Assembly: GCA_036337015.1 (NCBI GenBank)
Contig: JAYZEZ010000005.1
Coordinates: 195,992 to 259,991, forward strand
From: Casp-alpha2 sp036337015
Lineage (GTDB): Bacteria > Pseudomonadota > Alphaproteobacteria > Rhodospirillales > Casp-alpha2
Direction: 5' to 3'
Length of the DNA stretch: 64,000 nt
Each line of letters begins with the position of its first letter. Positions within the stretch are counted from its first letter, which is position 1. Under the pieces are notes generated by a model. It saw only the letters and a list, made by a program, of their open reading frames with translations. It made no database searches and was not told where the DNA came from. Positions 1 through 8,668 of the stretch are shown here, one piece after another. The translations under genes and the position numbers were made by a program.

Positions 1-1
1 T

Positions 2-727
2 AAAGAAGAATTGTTCCATTATATGGGAACCTCTACATTTTCTAATTACACGGTAGTGCCAGAGATCGCTCTTGCTAAAATTCGCAAAGATGCCCCCTTC
101 GATAAGGTTTGCTATATTGGCTGTGGAGTAACCACAGGTATTGGAGCCGTTATCAATACTGCAAAAGTCAAAGCTGGTGACAATGTAGTAATTTTTGGCC
201 TTGGGGGAATTGGCTTAAATGTAGTTCAAGGAGCAAGATTAGTTGGAGCTAACATGATTGTCGGCGTTGATACCAATCCCAAACGTAAAGACTTAGCCAA
301 AAAGTTCGGTATGACTGATTTTGTCAATCCACAAGAAGTTGAAGGCGACTTAGTCCCTTTCCTTGTTGATTTAACCGGAGGTGGAGCCGATCACTCCTTT
401 GAATGTATTGGTAATGTTGAAGTAATGCGCCAAGCTTTAGAAAGCTGCCACAAGGGTTGGGGAGAAAGTACCATTATTGGTGTTGCTGGAGCTGGGCAAG
501 AAATTTCCACTCGACCATTTCAACTTGTCACAGGAAGGGTCTGGCGTGGAACTGCCTTCGGTGGAGCTAAGGGACGAACTGATGTCCCTAAAATCGTTGA
601 CTGGTATATGGATGGTAAGATTAACATCGACGACCTTATAACTCATACAATGCCATTAGAAGATATCAATGAAGCATTCGACTTAATGCATGCTGGAGAG
701 AGCATAAGAAGTGTCATTCAGTTCTAA
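2..727 (+). CDS. frmA: S-(hydroxymethyl)glutathione dehydrogenase / class III alcohol dehydrogenase, 5' end missing
   Basis: The frame is open to the left edge, so only about the C-terminal two thirds of the protein is present. It contains the segment CGVTTGIGAV, typical of class III zinc alcohol dehydrogenases, the Rossmann motif GLGGIGL and the following VGVDTNPKR stretch that binds NAD. The family oxidises the glutathione-formaldehyde adduct to S-formylglutathione in the cytoplasm. The catalytic zinc ligands near the N terminus lie outside the window. The next gene is an alpha/beta hydrolase of the MetX type rather than a recognisable S-formylglutathione hydrolase. Family assignment is firm; the precise substrate is inferred from the class III signature. 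Confidence 0.93.
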   Translation, partial: KEELFHYMGTSTFSNYTVVPEIALAKIRKDAPFDKVCYIGCGVTTGIGAVINTAKVKAGDNVVIFGLGGIGLNVVQGARLVGANMIVGVDTNPKRKDLAKKFGMTDFVNPQEVEGDLVPFLVDLTGGGADHSFECIGNVEVMRQALESCHKGWGESTIIGVAGAGQEISTRPFQLVTGRVWRGTAFGGAKGRTDVPKIVDWYMDGKINIDDLITHTMPLEDINEAFDLMHAGESIRSVIQF

Positions 728-837
728 ATATTATAGCCAAAATAACAGTCTTCTCTTACTAAGAAAGTAGCTTTTAGATTTTAACTAAATGTTTGTTCTT
801 TTATTAAGTTCTAAAGAAGAAATTGAGGAGAGGTTTT

Positions 838-1884
838 TTGCTTTTACCAACATCCACTATTTTCAAGAGTAACAACTTCTCTCTTGAGAAAGGTGGTAAG
901 ATAAATGATCTTGAAATTGCGTATGAAACATATGGTACTCTTAATAAGGATGGAAATAACGGTATTCTCATTTGTCACGGTTATACTAACAACCAGCACG
1001 CTGCTGGTGACAAACATGGTTGGTTTTCTGGGATTATAGGACCAGGAAAAGCTATAGATACAAATTACTATTATATAATTACGGCAAATATGCTTGGCTC
1101 AACTTATGGCAGCACTGGCCCCGCTAGCATCAACCCAACTAGTGGAATGCCTTATGGCTTATCTTTTCCTGATATCACTATAGGTGACATGGTTAATACA
1201 CAAATACGCTTATTAGACCACTTAGGCGTAAAGCAATTGATAGCAGTTATCGGTAATTCATTCGGTGGTCATCTGGCATTTCAGTGGGGGGTTTCGTGCT
1301 CGGAGCGAATAAAGTCAGTTATCTCGATCGTCAGTGCGCCAATGGGAAATGGAGATCAAAGTTCAGTTGATTATCTCGTTAATCGTTTCAGCAAATGCGC
1401 AGAATGGAATAATGGTCAGTACTACAATCATAAAAATAATTCCTGTATTTTCGACGAATTAGTAAAGTATAGAATTGATACACTTAAAAGATATGGATAT
1501 CATAATAAAATTCAAAAGGACTTAGGTAACAACTTAAATAATAATAGCCAAAACTTGACTAATATAGCGAAGTCCTGGGCAGAAAAATTTGACGTTAATT
1601 CTCTAATTGTATTACGCAAAGCTTCTATTCAATTTGACATACGCCCTATGATCTCCAACATTCAAGTACCACTGCTATATGTACTTTCACGGACAGACAG
1701 AGTATTCCCATCGTCTGTGGCTAAAAAAACAATGGAGATGTTCAAAGAATCCGGAATTGATGCGTGTTATTTTGAGATTGACAGTGACAATGGACATCGT
1801 GCGCCGTCCGTGGATTGGCATAAGTGGGCAGATGAATTAAAAGAATTTATAGAGCAACAAAAATTACTTGCTTTAAAGACTTAA
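838..1884 (+). CDS. MetX-like alpha/beta hydrolase (homoserine O-acetyltransferase superfamily)
   Basis: The protein has about 348 residues and an alpha/beta hydrolase fold. The nucleophile elbow is GNSFGG, the acid is in SRTDRVFPSS and the histidine in NGHRAPSVDW. The N-terminal half (ILICHGYTNNQHAAG, then DMVNTQIRLLDHLGV) follows the MetX layout. True MetX enzymes usually have GGSMGG and GHDAF at the catalytic sites, so this is likely a paralogue with a different acyl substrate. I choose TTG at 838, not TTG at 823, because GAGGAG at 825-830 lies 7 nt upstream of 838. It is separated by about 110 nt from frmA, and a role with formaldehyde detoxification is only a guess. Confidence 0.8.
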   Translation: MLLPTSTIFKSNNFSLEKGGKINDLEIAYETYGTLNKDGNNGILICHGYTNNQHAAGDKHGWFSGIIGPGKAIDTNYYYIITANMLGSTYGSTGPASINPTSGMPYGLSFPDITIGDMVNTQIRLLDHLGVKQLIAVIGNSFGGHLAFQWGVSCSERIKSVISIVSAPMGNGDQSSVDYLVNRFSKCAEWNNGQYYNHKNNSCIFDELVKYRIDTLKRYGYHNKIQKDLGNNLNNNSQNLTNIAKSWAEKFDVNSLIVLRKASIQFDIRPMISNIQVPLLYVLSRTDRVFPSSVAKKTMEMFKESGIDACYFEIDSDNGHRAPSVDWHKWADELKEFIEQQKLLALKT

Positions 1885-1980
1885 CTTAACAGAACAATTT
1901 ACCTTTTATTTAATGGCTGGAATTCAGAACACTAAAATTAAATACTAGATAAAGTTTGAGTAATCAGGAGAGACCATTTC

Positions 1981-3039
1981 GTGGCAAAAAAAACAGCTTT
2001 AATTACAGGCGTTACAGGACAGGATGGTGCCCTACTTGCAGAGTTTCTACTTAACAAAGGCTATGAGGTACATGGTGTAAAACGTCGCTCTTCATCATTC
2101 AATACTGGACGTATTGACCATCTATACGCCGACCCACACCAAAAAGGCGTATCATTTCATCTACATTTTGGTGATATGACAGATGCAACTAATTTAATTC
2201 GCATCGTTCAAGAAACTCAACCTGACGAAATATATAATCTTGCCGCCCAAAGTCATGTACACGTCAGTTTTGAAACTGCAGAATACACTGCTAATTCAGA
2301 TGCTTTAGGTCCACTTCGTCTTTTAGAAGCTATTCGTATTTTAAAATTGGAGGAAAAAACAAAATTTTACCAAGCTTCCACTTCTGAGTTATACGGAAAT
2401 TCGCCACCGCCACAAAATGAACAAACGCCATTTTCTCCCCGAAGCCCATATGCCTCTGCTAAATTATTTGCATATTCAATTACGGATAACTACCGCGAGG
2501 CTTATAATATATTTGCTTGTAATGGAATACTATTCAACCACGAAGGACCAACCAGAGGTGAAACCTTCGTCACTCGTAAAATCACACGTGCCGCAGCAGC
2601 GATTAAACTGCAACGCCAAAAATTACTTTATTTAGGTAATCTTGATGCAGCCCGAGATTGGGGGGATGCCAGGGATTTTGTTGAAGGTATGTGGTTAATA
2701 ATGCAACAAAAAAAAGCAGAAAATTTTGTACTGGCAACAGGAAAAAGCCATACAGTAAGAGAATTTGCTGAAAAAGCATTTGCTTCTTTAGACATTGCCA
2801 TAGAATGGATTGGCTCAGGCATAAACGAAAAGGGTATAAATAAATCAACTGGCAAAACTATCATCCAGATAGATCCACGTTATTTTAGACCAACTGAAGT
2901 TGATTACCTATGTGGCGATGCTTCAAAGGCTAGAAAAAAACTTGGCTGGAAGCCTAAGATTTCCTTTAAGCAACTTGTAACAGACATGGTTTCTTCAGAT
3001 TTTGAATTTTATAAAAACCAGCAAAATGCAATTACATAA
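1981..3039 (+). CDS. gmd: GDP-mannose 4,6-dehydratase
   Basis: This 352-residue short-chain dehydrogenase/reductase begins with the nucleotide-binding motif GVTGQDGALL and has the catalytic SPYASAKLFA (YxxxK) segment. It carries the Gmd-specific VKRRSSSFNTGRIDHLY stretch. It converts GDP-D-mannose to GDP-4-keto-6-deoxymannose in the cytoplasm, the first committed step to GDP-L-fucose and other deoxyhexoses for surface polysaccharide. The start is GTG, with AGGAGAG a few bases upstream. Its 3' end overlaps the next gene, which does the following step. Length matches the family. Confidence 0.96.
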   Translation: MAKKTALITGVTGQDGALLAEFLLNKGYEVHGVKRRSSSFNTGRIDHLYADPHQKGVSFHLHFGDMTDATNLIRIVQETQPDEIYNLAAQSHVHVSFETAEYTANSDALGPLRLLEAIRILKLEEKTKFYQASTSELYGNSPPPQNEQTPFSPRSPYASAKLFAYSITDNYREAYNIFACNGILFNHEGPTRGETFVTRKITRAAAAIKLQRQKLLYLGNLDAARDWGDARDFVEGMWLIMQQKKAENFVLATGKSHTVREFAEKAFASLDIAIEWIGSGINEKGINKSTGKTIIQIDPRYFRPTEVDYLCGDASKARKKLGWKPKISFKQLVTDMVSSDFEFYKNQQNAIT

Positions 3040-3982
3040 AAAAAAGTTTGACATAATAGGTAAGCGTATTTGGATTGCCGGACACACCGGTATGGTTGGA
3101 TCAGCCCTTATCCGACGATTAGAAGTTGAAAACTGCAAAATTTTGACTGCAAAAAGAAACGAGCTAGATCTCTGTGATCAAAATGCAGTAAATGAATGGA
3201 TGGACCATTTGAAACCCGAAGTTGTCTTTTTAGCTGCTGCAACAGTCGGTGGGATTGACGCCAACAGATCAAGACCAGCTGATTTTATATACAACAATTT
3301 AAGCATTGAAACCAATATTATCCAAGCAGCATGGAAAAATAATGTCGAAAAATTAATGTTTCTTGGATCATCCTGCATATACCCAAAGCTAGCACCTCAA
3401 CCAATGCGCGAAGAAGATCTTCTAGGTGGCCCACTTGAACCTACCAACCAATGGTATGCGATAGCTAAGATAGCTGGAATAATGTTATGTCAGGCCTTCC
3501 GTCGTCAGTATGGTTGCGATTTTATTTCTGCACAACCAACCAATCTTTACGGGATTGGTGATAACTTTGACTTGCAATCCTCCCATGTTCTTCCAGCACT
3601 TATGGCTAAGGCACATCAAGCTAAGATAAATGGTGATAAAACCATAAAAGTCTGGGGAAGCGGGAAACCAAAACGTGAGTTTCTTTTTGTTGATGATTTA
3701 GCAGATGCTTTAGTACACCTAGTAAAATTTTATTCAGATGAGATTCAAATTAATGTTGGTACAGGCAAGGATATATCGATACGAGAAACTGCAAAACTAA
3801 TGTGTAAAATAGTAGGGTTTAAGGGAAACCTTGAATTTGATAATTCTATGCCGGATGGATCACCACGAAAACTCCTAAATGTTGATCGTCTAACAAAATT
3901 GGGGTGGGAGGCAAAAACATCATTAAATGATGGTCTTAAAAAGACTTATAAATGGTATCTTAAAAATCAAGTTAAGAAATAA
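3026..3982 (+). CDS. fcl: GDP-L-fucose synthase (3,5-epimerase/4-reductase)
   Basis: An extended SDR of about 318 residues with GHTGMVGSALIRRL for NADP binding, the family signature FLGSSCIYPKLAPQPM and the catalytic YAIAKIAG (YxxxK). It epimerises and reduces GDP-4-keto-6-deoxymannose to GDP-L-fucose. I take ATG at 3026, overlapping the gmd stop by 14 nt, rather than an upstream TTG at 3002 that lies deep inside gmd. The overlap implies translational coupling. No glycosyltransferase follows, so where the fucose is used is not shown by this window. Confidence 0.94.
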   Translation: MQLHKKKFDIIGKRIWIAGHTGMVGSALIRRLEVENCKILTAKRNELDLCDQNAVNEWMDHLKPEVVFLAAATVGGIDANRSRPADFIYNNLSIETNIIQAAWKNNVEKLMFLGSSCIYPKLAPQPMREEDLLGGPLEPTNQWYAIAKIAGIMLCQAFRRQYGCDFISAQPTNLYGIGDNFDLQSSHVLPALMAKAHQAKINGDKTIKVWGSGKPKREFLFVDDLADALVHLVKFYSDEIQINVGTGKDISIRETAKLMCKIVGFKGNLEFDNSMPDGSPRKLLNVDRLTKLGWEAKTSLNDGLKKTYKWYLKNQVKK

Positions 3983-4044
3983 AAGTCTGATAACAAATTT
4001 ATAAGTTTGAAGCTCTACATAACGATATATTAACGGATAGAAAT

Positions 4045-4650
4045 ATGTTTTATAAAATTGGCGAGCCACATGGACTGTCAAAAGATCCCTTTAAAAGTTG
4101 TGTTTTACCCCGCCCTATTGGTTGGATTTCTACTATAAGCGATAGTGGAATAATTAATCTAGCACCTTACAGCTTTTTTAATGCGCTAGCAGCAGAGCCA
4201 CCAATGGTGATGTTTTCTTCTAATGGCAAACAACCTTCTGGCCCTAAGGACACCATAATTAATGCTGAAGCTACAGGCGAATTTGTCTGTTCAATGGCAA
4301 CATGGGAATTACGAAATTCCATGAATCTTACAAGTGCACCAGAACCACCAGAGATCAATGAATTCAGGCTTGCTAGTCTTTCAACTGAGGCATCTAAGCT
4401 AGTTAAACCGCCACGTGTCAAAGAATCGCCCATACATTTAGAATGTCTTTATCATTCAACTGTGGAATTACCCTGTAATATTGAAGGTGGTAGAAATGCA
4501 GTTTGCATTGGTCGAGTTATAGGCATCCAGATCCGTGACGAATTCCTTATTGATGGGAAAATAGATATTAAACGTATTCGACCAATTGCCCGATTGGGTT
4601 ATAAAGATTATACGGTTGTAGATGAAATTTTTTCCTTAAATTTTTCTTAG
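4045..4650 (+). CDS. flavin reductase-like protein (FMN-binding split barrel)
   Basis: The 201-residue protein has the start typical of the DIM6/NTAB family: PRPIGWISTIS, then NLAPYSFFNALAAEPPMV and later EFVCSMATWELR. Members bind FMN in a split beta-barrel and either reduce flavin for a partner monooxygenase or act as flavoproteins of unknown substrate. No monooxygenase lies beside it, so its job cannot be read from context. It is convergent with the thioesterase downstream, and a 14-nt palindrome (4672-4685) lies in the short gap. Confidence 0.85.
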   Translation: MFYKIGEPHGLSKDPFKSCVLPRPIGWISTISDSGIINLAPYSFFNALAAEPPMVMFSSNGKQPSGPKDTIINAEATGEFVCSMATWELRNSMNLTSAPEPPEINEFRLASLSTEASKLVKPPRVKESPIHLECLYHSTVELPCNIEGGRNAVCIGRVIGIQIRDEFLIDGKIDIKRIRPIARLGYKDYTVVDEIFSLNFS

Positions 4651-4722
4651 ATGTAAATTTTATAATATTAAAAATCTTAAGATTTACTTTTCATTAATCT
4701 GGATTGGAAAAACATCCACATA

Positions 4723-5166
4723 TCAGCCAGTTAATTCTCTCTCTAGGGCGACACGTAAATTTTCAGGAATAGCTATAGACTTTCTTGTCGAAGGGTCAAA
4801 GAAAACATTAACACTGCTAGCAGTTGCTACATTTATTTCATCTTTGAATAATCCATATCCAGTAGTGATAGATTTGGTACCGACTTTCAACAGGCAAGCT
4901 CCAACGTCAATTTTTCCAGGGAAGTGCAACTCCCTACGGTAATCAATGTGTAGATTAGCAAGTAGATAATTAACATGATCACCTTTTATATTTACAATTT
5001 TATCAATGAATTCGACACGTGCTTGTTCAACATAAGCAGCGTAAGAAACATTATTAATATGTCCCAAGCTGTCCTGATCGGAAAACCGTAAGCTAACAGA
5101 AGTCCAATGTCTTAATTTTTTACTATCAGTAAGGTCAACAACATTATCTTCAAATTTAATGCTCAC
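4723..5166 (-). CDS. hotdog-fold acyl-CoA thioesterase
   Basis: The 147-residue protein has the hotdog thioesterase pattern RFSDQDSLGHINNVSYAAYVEQARVEF, with the Asp and His-Asn positions expected in the 4-hydroxybenzoyl-CoA thioesterase/YbgC group. It should hydrolyse an acyl-CoA in the cytoplasm. It begins with GTG that overlaps the TGA stop of the upstream CoA-transferase gene (GTGA), so the two are translated together. This suggests the pair handles the same or linked CoA esters. Confidence 0.85.
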   Translation of the reverse strand: MSIKFEDNVVDLTDSKKLRHWTSVSLRFSDQDSLGHINNVSYAAYVEQARVEFIDKIVNIKGDHVNYLLANLHIDYRRELHFPGKIDVGACLLKVGTKSITTGYGLFKDEINVATASSVNVFFDPSTRKSIAIPENLRVALERELTG

Positions 5167-6350
5167 AAAATTTCTCGCTTAAATAAGTCATTAATTTCAT
5201 CCGCTTGAAAACCAAATTCAGCTAAGACTTCTTTTGTATGTTGTCCTCTTTTTGGTGTCGCTACACCAGTTTTTGGCTCAAAATTATTCATTCGCACTGC
5301 TTGTCCGAGTACATTAAATGAACCTAATTCAGGATGCACAACTGGATGTTCCATATTGATATGTTTTACTTGTGGATCATTAAACATTTGATCAATGGTA
5401 TAAATTGGACCACAAGGGATGCCGGCCTCGTTAAATTTTTTAATTAAGTCAGCACTCTTTTCAAGACATGTGCATTTTTCAATTTCAGCATTAACTGCAT
5501 CGCGATTTTCTGATCTTTTAGGTCCCGTTGAAAATTCCTCCTTATCCGCCATCTGGGGCATTCCTAATACCTTACAAAGACGTTCCCATATCGCATCACC
5601 TGTAGCAGCAATATTAATATGCCCATCTGAAGTCTTAAATACCCCGGTCGGAATTGAAGTCGGATGATTATTACCTGCTTGTTGTGCGACTTCTCCCTTC
5701 ATCAACCAGCGGGCAGCTTGAAAATCAAGCATTGAAATTTGTGCTGCTAACAAGGATGTTTGTACCCATTGGCCTTCTCCAGATTTCTCACAATCCAACA
5801 ATGCTACCATTGTACCTATTGCTGCATACAAGCCCGCTGTTAAATCAGCTATTGGAATTCCGGTTCGTACAGGACCTTGGCCAGGCAAGCCAGTTATTGA
5901 CATGACACCACCCATACCTTGAGCAATCTGGTCAAAACCCGGTCTATTGGCGTAGGGTCCATCTTGGCCAAAACCTGAAATACTTGTCAGAACAATTGCT
6001 GGGTTAACTTTTTTAAGAGCATAGTAATCGATACCCAATCTCTTAAGGACACCAGGACGAAAGTTTTCAACTACCACGTCTGCTTTTTTCACTAACCGCA
6101 AAAAAACTGACACACCGTCTTCTTCCTTCATGTTGATAGTAATGCCGCGCTTATTGCGATGAATATTCTGGTAATCCGGTCCATCACGAACTCCACCCAT
6201 ACCCTTAGATGCGTCGATATTTTCAGGTGCCTCTATTTTAATAACATTAGCACCCCAGTCAGAAAACTGCCGTACGGCAGTTGGACCAGAACGGACACGG
6301 GTAAGGTCTAATACAGTAAACCTAGAAAGTGGGCCTTTATGTATAGTCAT
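5163..6350 (-). CDS. CaiB/BaiF family (class III) CoA-transferase
   Basis: The 395-residue protein starts FTVLDLTRVRSGPTAVRQ and contains the family motifs VENFRPGVLKRLGIDY, SGFGQDGPYANRPGFDQ and PIADLTAGLYAAIG, where the Asp is the residue that forms the acyl anhydride in formyl-CoA transferases. Class III enzymes move CoA between carboxylates such as oxalate, succinate, carnitine or mesaconate. The substrate cannot be told from sequence alone. It is coupled to the thioesterase gene by a GTGA overlap. Confidence 0.92.
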   Translation of the reverse strand: MTIHKGPLSRFTVLDLTRVRSGPTAVRQFSDWGANVIKIEAPENIDASKGMGGVRDGPDYQNIHRNKRGITINMKEEDGVSVFLRLVKKADVVVENFRPGVLKRLGIDYYALKKVNPAIVLTSISGFGQDGPYANRPGFDQIAQGMGGVMSITGLPGQGPVRTGIPIADLTAGLYAAIGTMVALLDCEKSGEGQWVQTSLLAAQISMLDFQAARWLMKGEVAQQAGNNHPTSIPTGVFKTSDGHINIAATGDAIWERLCKVLGMPQMADKEEFSTGPKRSENRDAVNAEIEKCTCLEKSADLIKKFNEAGIPCGPIYTIDQMFNDPQVKHINMEHPVVHPELGSFNVLGQAVRMNNFEPKTGVATPKRGQHTKEVLAEFGFQADEINDLFKREIL

Positions 6351-6449
6351 AACTGGGATTTTGTCTTAACGACTGCAAATGGTCAACTTTACTAAAACAT
6401 CTATTTATTTTTGGCTTAATAATTAAGGCTTAAAAAAGTTATATCAACT

Positions 6450-7196
6450 TCATATTTTTTTACGCTTTGCAGCCCTAGCAATCTTCACTACCTTCTTTAC
6501 AAGCTTTGCAGCCTTACTAATCTTTACTATCTTTTTCTTTTTTTTTATCTTTGGTACTTTAGCCGTCGCCTTCTTCACAAGTTCGGGAGCTTTTGAAACA
6601 ACCTTTTTCTTTACCTTCGCTGCTTTCGCAACGGCCTTCTTATCAAGTTTCGGAGCTTTTGAAACAACCTTTTTCTTTACCTTCACTGCTTTCGCAACGG
6701 CCTTCTTATCAAGTTTCGGAGCTTTTGAAATAACCTTTTTCTCTACCTTCGGTGCTTTCGCAGCTGCCTTCTCAGCAAGAGATTGTGCATTCTTTGCCGA
6801 AATTTGTGCATTTTTTGCGAGCTTCTGTGCTTTCTCAGCAAGGACTTCCGCCTCAAGCTTCGCTACCTTCGCAGCTTCTAATGCTTCGAGTTTTATCTCC
6901 TCAAGCCTTACCACTTCTAACTTTGCCAATTTTGCAAATTTTTCTGCTGCAAGCTTAGAAGCCTTGAGTTTCTTAGCGCGCATCACGAGCGCTCTCCTCT
7001 GCTGCTCTAATCTTTTCTTTTTATCAGCAGTTTTTTTAGGAGACTTAGCCCAACCCGTTGCAATTTTCTTTTTTTCTGTAAGCCCTTTTTTAGATTTACG
7101 TGACCCATTCAAGGATTTTTTTTTCACTACAGATTTCTTACCGGTCTTTACGGCTTTGCTCTTAATCCTTCTATCCTTTAACGCAGTCTTCCTCAT
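6450..7196 (-). CDS. lysine/alanine-rich histone H1-like protein with 22-residue repeats
   Basis: A 248-residue, very basic protein made almost wholly of Lys, Ala, Val, Leu, Glu and Arg. Residues 1-75 are Lys/Arg-rich. The middle (about 75-145) is an alternating K/A/E stretch likely to be a long helix or coiled coil. Then come three 22-residue repeats of the type KKVVSKAPKLDKKAVAKAAK, and a Lys/Ile tail ends the protein. Low-complexity proteins like this (H1-like, AlgP-like) commonly bind DNA or polyphosphate, but no fold or enzyme motif is visible. The ATG start lacks an obvious strong ribosome site. It sits directly downstream of an acidic low-complexity gene, separated by a terminator. Confidence 0.75.
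   Translation of the reverse strand: MRKTALKDRRIKSKAVKTGKKSVVKKKSLNGSRKSKKGLTEKKKIATGWAKSPKKTADKKKRLEQQRRALVMRAKKLKASKLAAEKFAKLAKLEVVRLEEIKLEALEAAKVAKLEAEVLAEKAQKLAKNAQISAKNAQSLAEKAAAKAPKVEKKVISKAPKLDKKAVAKAVKVKKKVVSKAPKLDKKAVAKAAKVKKKVVSKAPELVKKATAKVPKIKKKKKIVKISKAAKLVKKVVKIARAAKRKKI
6571..6768 (-). repeat. three tandem 66-bp repeats inside the Lys-rich gene
   Basis: Three in-frame copies begin at 6571, 6637 and 6703 and differ at only a few bases. Each encodes 22 residues. The near-identity at the DNA level points to recent expansion by slippage or unequal exchange, so copy number may vary between strains. Confidence 0.9.
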
Positions 7197-7266
7197 CTAT
7201 TTTCCAATAAATAAAAAAAGCTTTTATAATGTATTTTCAAATTACATTAAAATAACAAATTTAGGT

Positions 7267-7299
7267 AAAAAAAAGAGGGCTCTGAAATTAGAGCCCTCT
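7267..7299 (-). terminator. rho-independent terminator after the acidic-protein gene
   Basis: AGAGGGCTCT (7274-7283) and AGAGCCCTCT (7290-7299) form a perfect 10-bp stem with a 6-nt loop. Read on the minus strand it is followed by an eight-T run (complement of 7267-7274). It lies just past the stop of the acidic protein and should separate it from the Lys-rich gene. Confidence 0.9.
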
Positions 7300-7325
7300 A
7301 ATTCTTGGGTAAATGAAATCAGGCC

Positions 7326-8270
7326 TTAGCCCATTCCATCACCGCCTCCGCTTGTATCTGGACCTTTATCGTCTGGACCATGATCATGCATACCATCCAT
7401 TCCATCACCTTGAACAACGCCGTTGTCTCCAGCGGCTGTTGCTTCAGCAACTTTAGCAGCAACATCAGCTGCTTCCTGCGAAGCCATTGCTTCTTCAGCT
7501 GCGCTTGGTGGTTGTGGTTGCATTTGGCCATCAGGGTCTGGAGGAGCCATAGTGAAATCACCACCATCTTGTGGTCCTCCTTCACCTTCAGCAGGCATAT
7601 CCATTTCAGGAATCATTCCGCCATCATCTCCGCCTGTATAACCACCTGCTTCTCCTTCTGCTAGAGGTGGTGGCATTTCAGGACCAGGACCATAAGGCTC
7701 GCCTGGTTCATGATTACAACATGGATGATCATCAGCTGGGGCACCTTCTTCCCAGTTATGTGTCATCTCTTCTGGCATATCAACCGGAGGTTGTGCAGGG
7801 ATGTGACCTTCACCCGCTGCGGGAAAATCTCCAGGCTCATTGATTGGATAATCTTCAGGAGGATGATAGTCATGTTCGTCAGATGTAGCTTCATTAGCTG
7901 CATCAAAACCTGCATTTATACAAGTTCCACAATCTCCACCTTCAGTCTGGGCATCATTGAAGCCATCCTTAAAGGCATTCATGCCTTCTTCAAATTCTTG
8001 CGGAGGAATACCCATCTCTCCCGCAGCTTCTGCAGCTGCACCACCAAAAGCCTGCATAGCATCTCCGTAACTACCACCACCGTCGATGACAGCGTTGAAT
8101 GCATCGCTAGCTGCAGTCATAATTGCTGGTCCAGGATCAAAATCAGGACCATCTTCGCCTTTTGGAGTACATTCATCAAAACCATGCGGAGGAGAATCAG
8201 GAGTAAACATTGGTCCCTGTTCTCCGCCACCAGTTGGAAAATCTCCACCTGGAGTATAAGTAAATTCCAT
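7326..8270 (-). CDS. acidic Gly/Pro/Asp/Glu-rich low-complexity protein, function unknown
   Basis: I do not recognise this 314-residue protein. It is rich in Gly, Pro, Asp, Glu, Met and Ala and almost free of Lys and Arg, so it must be strongly acidic. Residues about 50-120 (AIMTAASDAFNAVIDGGG, then an Ala-rich stretch and GDCGTCINAGFDAAN with a CxxC) look the most ordered; the rest looks disordered, with several His residues and a CC pair. There is no signal peptide or RTX nonapeptide. A purine-rich AAGGAAAGGAA ribosome site precedes ATG. It ends at a strong terminator. A secreted, calcium- or metal-binding, or condensate-forming role is possible but unproven. Confidence 0.75.
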   Translation of the reverse strand: MEFTYTPGGDFPTGGGEQGPMFTPDSPPHGFDECTPKGEDGPDFDPGPAIMTAASDAFNAVIDGGGSYGDAMQAFGGAAAEAAGEMGIPPQEFEEGMNAFKDGFNDAQTEGGDCGTCINAGFDAANEATSDEHDYHPPEDYPINEPGDFPAAGEGHIPAQPPVDMPEEMTHNWEEGAPADDHPCCNHEPGEPYGPGPEMPPPLAEGEAGGYTGGDDGGMIPEMDMPAEGEGGPQDGGDFTMAPPDPDGQMQPQPPSAAEEAMASQEAADVAAKVAEATAAGDNGVVQGDGMDGMHDHGPDDKGPDTSGGGDGMG

Positions 8271-8668
8271 TTTAATATTCCTTTCCTTAGGTTCCCTTTT
8301 AGGGGGCTCTCAAAACAAATCGAAGATTTTTATTATTGCTTCCAATTATTATTTCATTTGAAAAATAATAATAAATCTTGGAAAGCCTTTTCCTCGACAC
8401 TTGGGACTTAATTGTTAGTAAGCATAACATAATTTATTCTATGTGAATTATGCAGTGATGAAAGTCACACGCTTACTTTTTTTTAATTTAGAACGAATTA
8501 TAATTAATACAAATATTTTTTATCTAATTTTAATGTTTCTAGTTACTTTTTTACATAAAAAACTAGAAATAAATAGAAAAGTTCAGTTGTCCTACAGAAA
8601 GTAATGGGATTTCCTAAAATTCTCTTTTTATTATAACTTAAAACTATTACTCGTTATGGGGACAATGA
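8271..8668. other. 398-nt divergent intergenic region
   Basis: This AT-rich region separates the acidic-protein gene (minus) from the ThDP enzyme (plus) and should hold both promoters. It contains a CRP/FNR-like dyad at 8454-8469 and an inverted repeat TTTCTAGTT/AACTAGAAA at 8536-8544 and 8561-8569. No further ORF with a convincing ribosome site was seen. Confidence 0.6.
8454..8469. promoter_or_regulatory. CRP/FNR-family-like operator
   Basis: AGTGATGAAAGTCACA matches 9 of 10 half-site bases of the TGTGA-N6-TCACA consensus of the CRP family. It lies about 200 nt upstream of each divergent gene. No CRP/FNR regulator is in the window, so the match is suggestive only. Confidence 0.3.

Noticed and set aside
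4672..4685. 14-nt palindrome AAATCTTAAGATTT as a terminator
   Set aside because: The stem is AT-only and lacks a following T-run; it could be chance in AT-rich DNA.
6752..7329. Plus-strand ORFs opposite the Lys-rich gene
   Set aside because: Leu/Phe-rich antisense shadows of Lys/Ala codons, with no ribosome site.
7710..8411. 233-residue plus-strand ORF opposite the acidic protein
   Set aside because: Its composition (Ser, Thr, Ile, Cys, Phe, His) is what antisense of a Gly/Asp/Glu-rich gene would give. The minus frame has a good ribosome site and is followed by a terminator.
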